Assembly: GCA_004519485.1 (NCBI GenBank)
Contig: CP038131.1
Span: 455,501-519,500, forward strand
From: Nannochloropsis oceanica
Taxonomy: Eukaryota > Sar > Eustigmatophyceae > Eustigmatales > Monodopsidaceae
Length of the DNA stretch: 64,000 bases
Reading direction: 5' to 3'
Position numbers and translations under genes: made by a program. This document shows, piece by piece, positions 62,036 through 64,000 of the stretch. Numbering within the stretch: the stretch's first letter is position 1; every line of letters begins with the position of its first letter. The notes under the pieces were generated by a model. It searched no databases and was not told the DNA's origin. It was given only the letters and a program-made list of their open reading frames with translations.

Positions 62036-63014
62036 GAAAAAAGATGAGATTTCCTATTCGTGCTGTGTGTTCGAAAATAGGTAGGCTCTAGGAAGAGACG
62101 TTGCGTGTACTCCCCGGATTTCTTTCTCCATTGTAAGATATTCATCCTCAAGTGCTTGTATTGTGTTTTTGGAGTACAGCAACTTCAAGGAAACAGCGAA
62201 AGAAAACTTTACATCTGCTCTCGACATCAATATCCGCATCAAGCTGTTTCTTCTTTTCCTACTCTTTTATTTGTTACTGGGAGAGGGGACAACTTTTATG
62301 GCTTTGTCAATCCATTGGTAAGACAGCTGTGCCCTTTCATTTCACCCTTCCTAGGACGCCTTGTCCCGATGCCGCCAACATCGAGACAAGAGACACATGA
62401 GGGGAAAATGGGCAAGGAGAAGACCCGCCGGAGACTGTGGCTGCTGATCTATGCACCCATTACACTCTCATCATTCCTCATCCTCTCAATCCACCCTACT
62501 TTACTTCCCCTCCCCCATTAAAAAGTCTCTTCTGCTCGGTATTCTATTTTCTCCCTTGCGTCGTAGTACTCTCCTCCAAGAAGCACAAGGCTTCGACTCC
62601 AAGAAATAAGCCCATACGTATACGTGCGCCACTACGTGTCTCAAAATGCTTTTGCCTCTCCCGCCAAGAACAGACGCAATCATTTCTGAATTACTAAACA
62701 CATACACGCACAGGTAAGCGCGACCTCACTCCTCCTATTGGAAAAAAGACTAAAAGAGAAGAACGAGGAAGACCGACACCCGAGGAGAGAAAGAACTTGC
62801 TGACATGAGCGACACAGCTTCCTTAACAAACATGGAAATAAATAACCCACAGACATGTATGTCTGCGTATCCCTTCCGTCCTCTCTCCTCGCACCCGCGC
62901 CACCTAACAGAGCCCCAACAAGCCAACAAACGTGTCAGGCATATCGCTCGTGTTGCGAGACTCAATTGGGCGCCATCACATACTGCATCCACTTCCACCA
63001 TCGTCTATATCGTT
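62036..63014. other. Convergent intergenic region near the right end
   Basis: About 1 kb between converging stop codons. AT-rich first, then pyrimidine-rich. Open frames up to ~138 codons have no motif. Nothing else seen. Confidence 0.45.
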
Positions 63015-63942
63015 TTAACTCCAGTTCTGGGCCCCACCGCTCATGCCTCCCGCCCCTCCACGAGCATACCCCTGAAACTGCTGCTGCTGCTGCTGCTGCT
63101 GCTGCATCATATTCGGATTCCCATGCGAGTGTGAACCGGACATCCCCCCCGACTGTTGATTAAAGCCCATAGCATGACTTGCCGCCTGGGGCGGACCGTG
63201 CGACATCCAGGTATGCGCCCCCCCGGGAGCCTGGTACTGCCCCCCTCCTCCCGCCCACCCACCTTGCCCACCCGCCTCCAGTCCAGCATTCCGTCCTTGG
63301 TACCCTCCACCACCGCCCAAATGCGACCCAACCGAATGGTTCGCACCATATCCGCCACCTCCCGCGAAAGGAGGACCCCCCGACGTCCCTCCCTGAGCCT
63401 TGCTCCCCTGCGGCACCACGCCATGCGGCCCCCCGGACAGGTGGTCATGCCCCGTGCCCACCCCTCCGTGAGCGTGCGCATGCGAATGCCCCCCTGTATG
63501 CCCGGTACTCGTCTTGCCCTCCCCCCCACGTCCACCCCCCCCTGGTACCCCTACTCCAGCCCCACCGTGACTCCCTTGTCCTACTCCTCCACCGATAAAT
63601 TGGTCTTGTTGGTTGAATGGCGCACCCGCTCCAACACCTGCCCCGTAGTCCATCGCCCCTCCTCCATAATGCATCGACGCCGCCTGGGAAGGCGGGGCCG
63701 AAAATTGATCCATCCCATAAACACCCTGCCCCCCTCCACGTGCTCCGGGGTTTCCATACCCTCCCACGGCACCTCGGCCACCGTACCCAAATTGATTCCC
63801 ACCCAGACCAGCAGCCGCAGCCTGAGCAACATATGCTTGGTTGGGGTAAAAGTATGGAGTTTGATAGTAGCCATACCCATACGCTTGCATACCAGGAGGC
63901 GGCTGCCCGTAAGGGGAAGGCTGCTGCTGTTGGGTTTGTTGC

Positions 63943-63974
<32 letters not shown>

Positions 63975-64000
63975 AATGGCGGGTGACAAGTGCGGGGGTG
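63015..64000 (-). CDS. C-terminal part of a Gln/Gly/Tyr-rich protein (partial, runs off the right edge)
   Basis: The minus-strand frame is open from the window edge to a TAA at 63015 (about 328 residues). It is low complexity throughout: two polyglutamine runs, an aromatic block (AYGYGYYQTPYFYPNQAYVAQ), and Gly/Gln/His-rich sequence ending GGMSGGAQNWS. There is no methionine start inside the window that looks real, so the N-terminus and any folded domain lie beyond 64000. Prion-like tails of this kind are common in RNA-binding and stress-granule proteins, including UBAP2L/GIP1-type proteins, but nothing here fixes the family. Confidence 0.65.

Overview
This window is nuclear DNA from a eukaryote, most likely a photosynthetic stramenopile close to the eustigmatophytes (Nannochloropsis/Microchloropsis type). 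That placement is inference. It rests on many short GT-AG introns (about 80-300 nt) in compact genes on both strands, and on several proteins that start with a signal peptide followed by an A|F junction (ALAFLP, SKAFILP, TTAFVVP, ISQAFILP), the 'ASAFAP-like' mark of import into a secondary red-type plastid. An ARC5/DRP5B plastid-division dynamin and an APS kinase - ATP sulfurylase - pyrophosphatase fusion, a kind reported from stramenopile algae, agree with it. No bacterial operons, CRISPR arrays or rRNA genes were seen, and I recognised no tRNA gene.

Left part (1-21.9 kb): Ku70 (-) and an HMG-box protein (+) share a promoter. Then come a mitochondrial oxoglutarate/malate-type carrier (-), lipoyl synthase (+), a plastid-type ferredoxin (-), a very large TRF4/Cid1-type nucleotidyltransferase (+), a HIBCH-like protein with altered active-site region (-), AP-4 mu (+), an MPLKIP/TTDN1-like protein (-) and the AAGAB/p34 adaptin chaperone (+).

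Middle (22-47.5 kb): a PWWP + LEDGF-IBD/TFIIS-N-like chromatin protein (+), FG nucleoporin Nup58 (-), a second plastid ferredoxin-like protein (+) and DRP5B (+). A 3.7-kb gene-poor stretch (34.7-38.5 kb) follows. It holds low-complexity DNA, a fragment resembling a Fanzor/TnpB nuclease, a dispersed repeat also present at 27.7 kb, and a 1.16-kb element bounded by ~148-bp inverted repeats with a Helitron/PIF1-helicase-like fragment inside. After it come the sulfate-activation triple fusion (+), a PrmA-type methyltransferase (+) and a Pol I-type 5'-3' exonuclease (-).

Right part (47.5-64 kb): a ubiquitin-like-domain protein (+), an F-box-like/LRR protein (-), an ABCG half-transporter (-), a coiled-coil protein (+), a strong 46-bp hairpin, a NEDD8/RUB1-like modifier whose start needs a 12-nt microexon (+), a COX5C/COX6C-like subunit (-), a plastid-targeted membrane protein (+), and the 3' end of a Q/G-rich protein (-) that runs off the window.

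The genes mostly do housekeeping work: DNA repair, vesicle adaptors, sulfur, lipoate and plastid redox metabolism, plastid division, and chromatin and nuclear pore. Most neighbours are divergent or convergent pairs with intergenic gaps of 0.1-1 kb. All exon models were built by hand from splice-site consensus and reading-frame continuity. Introns inside open frames or in UTRs may have been missed.
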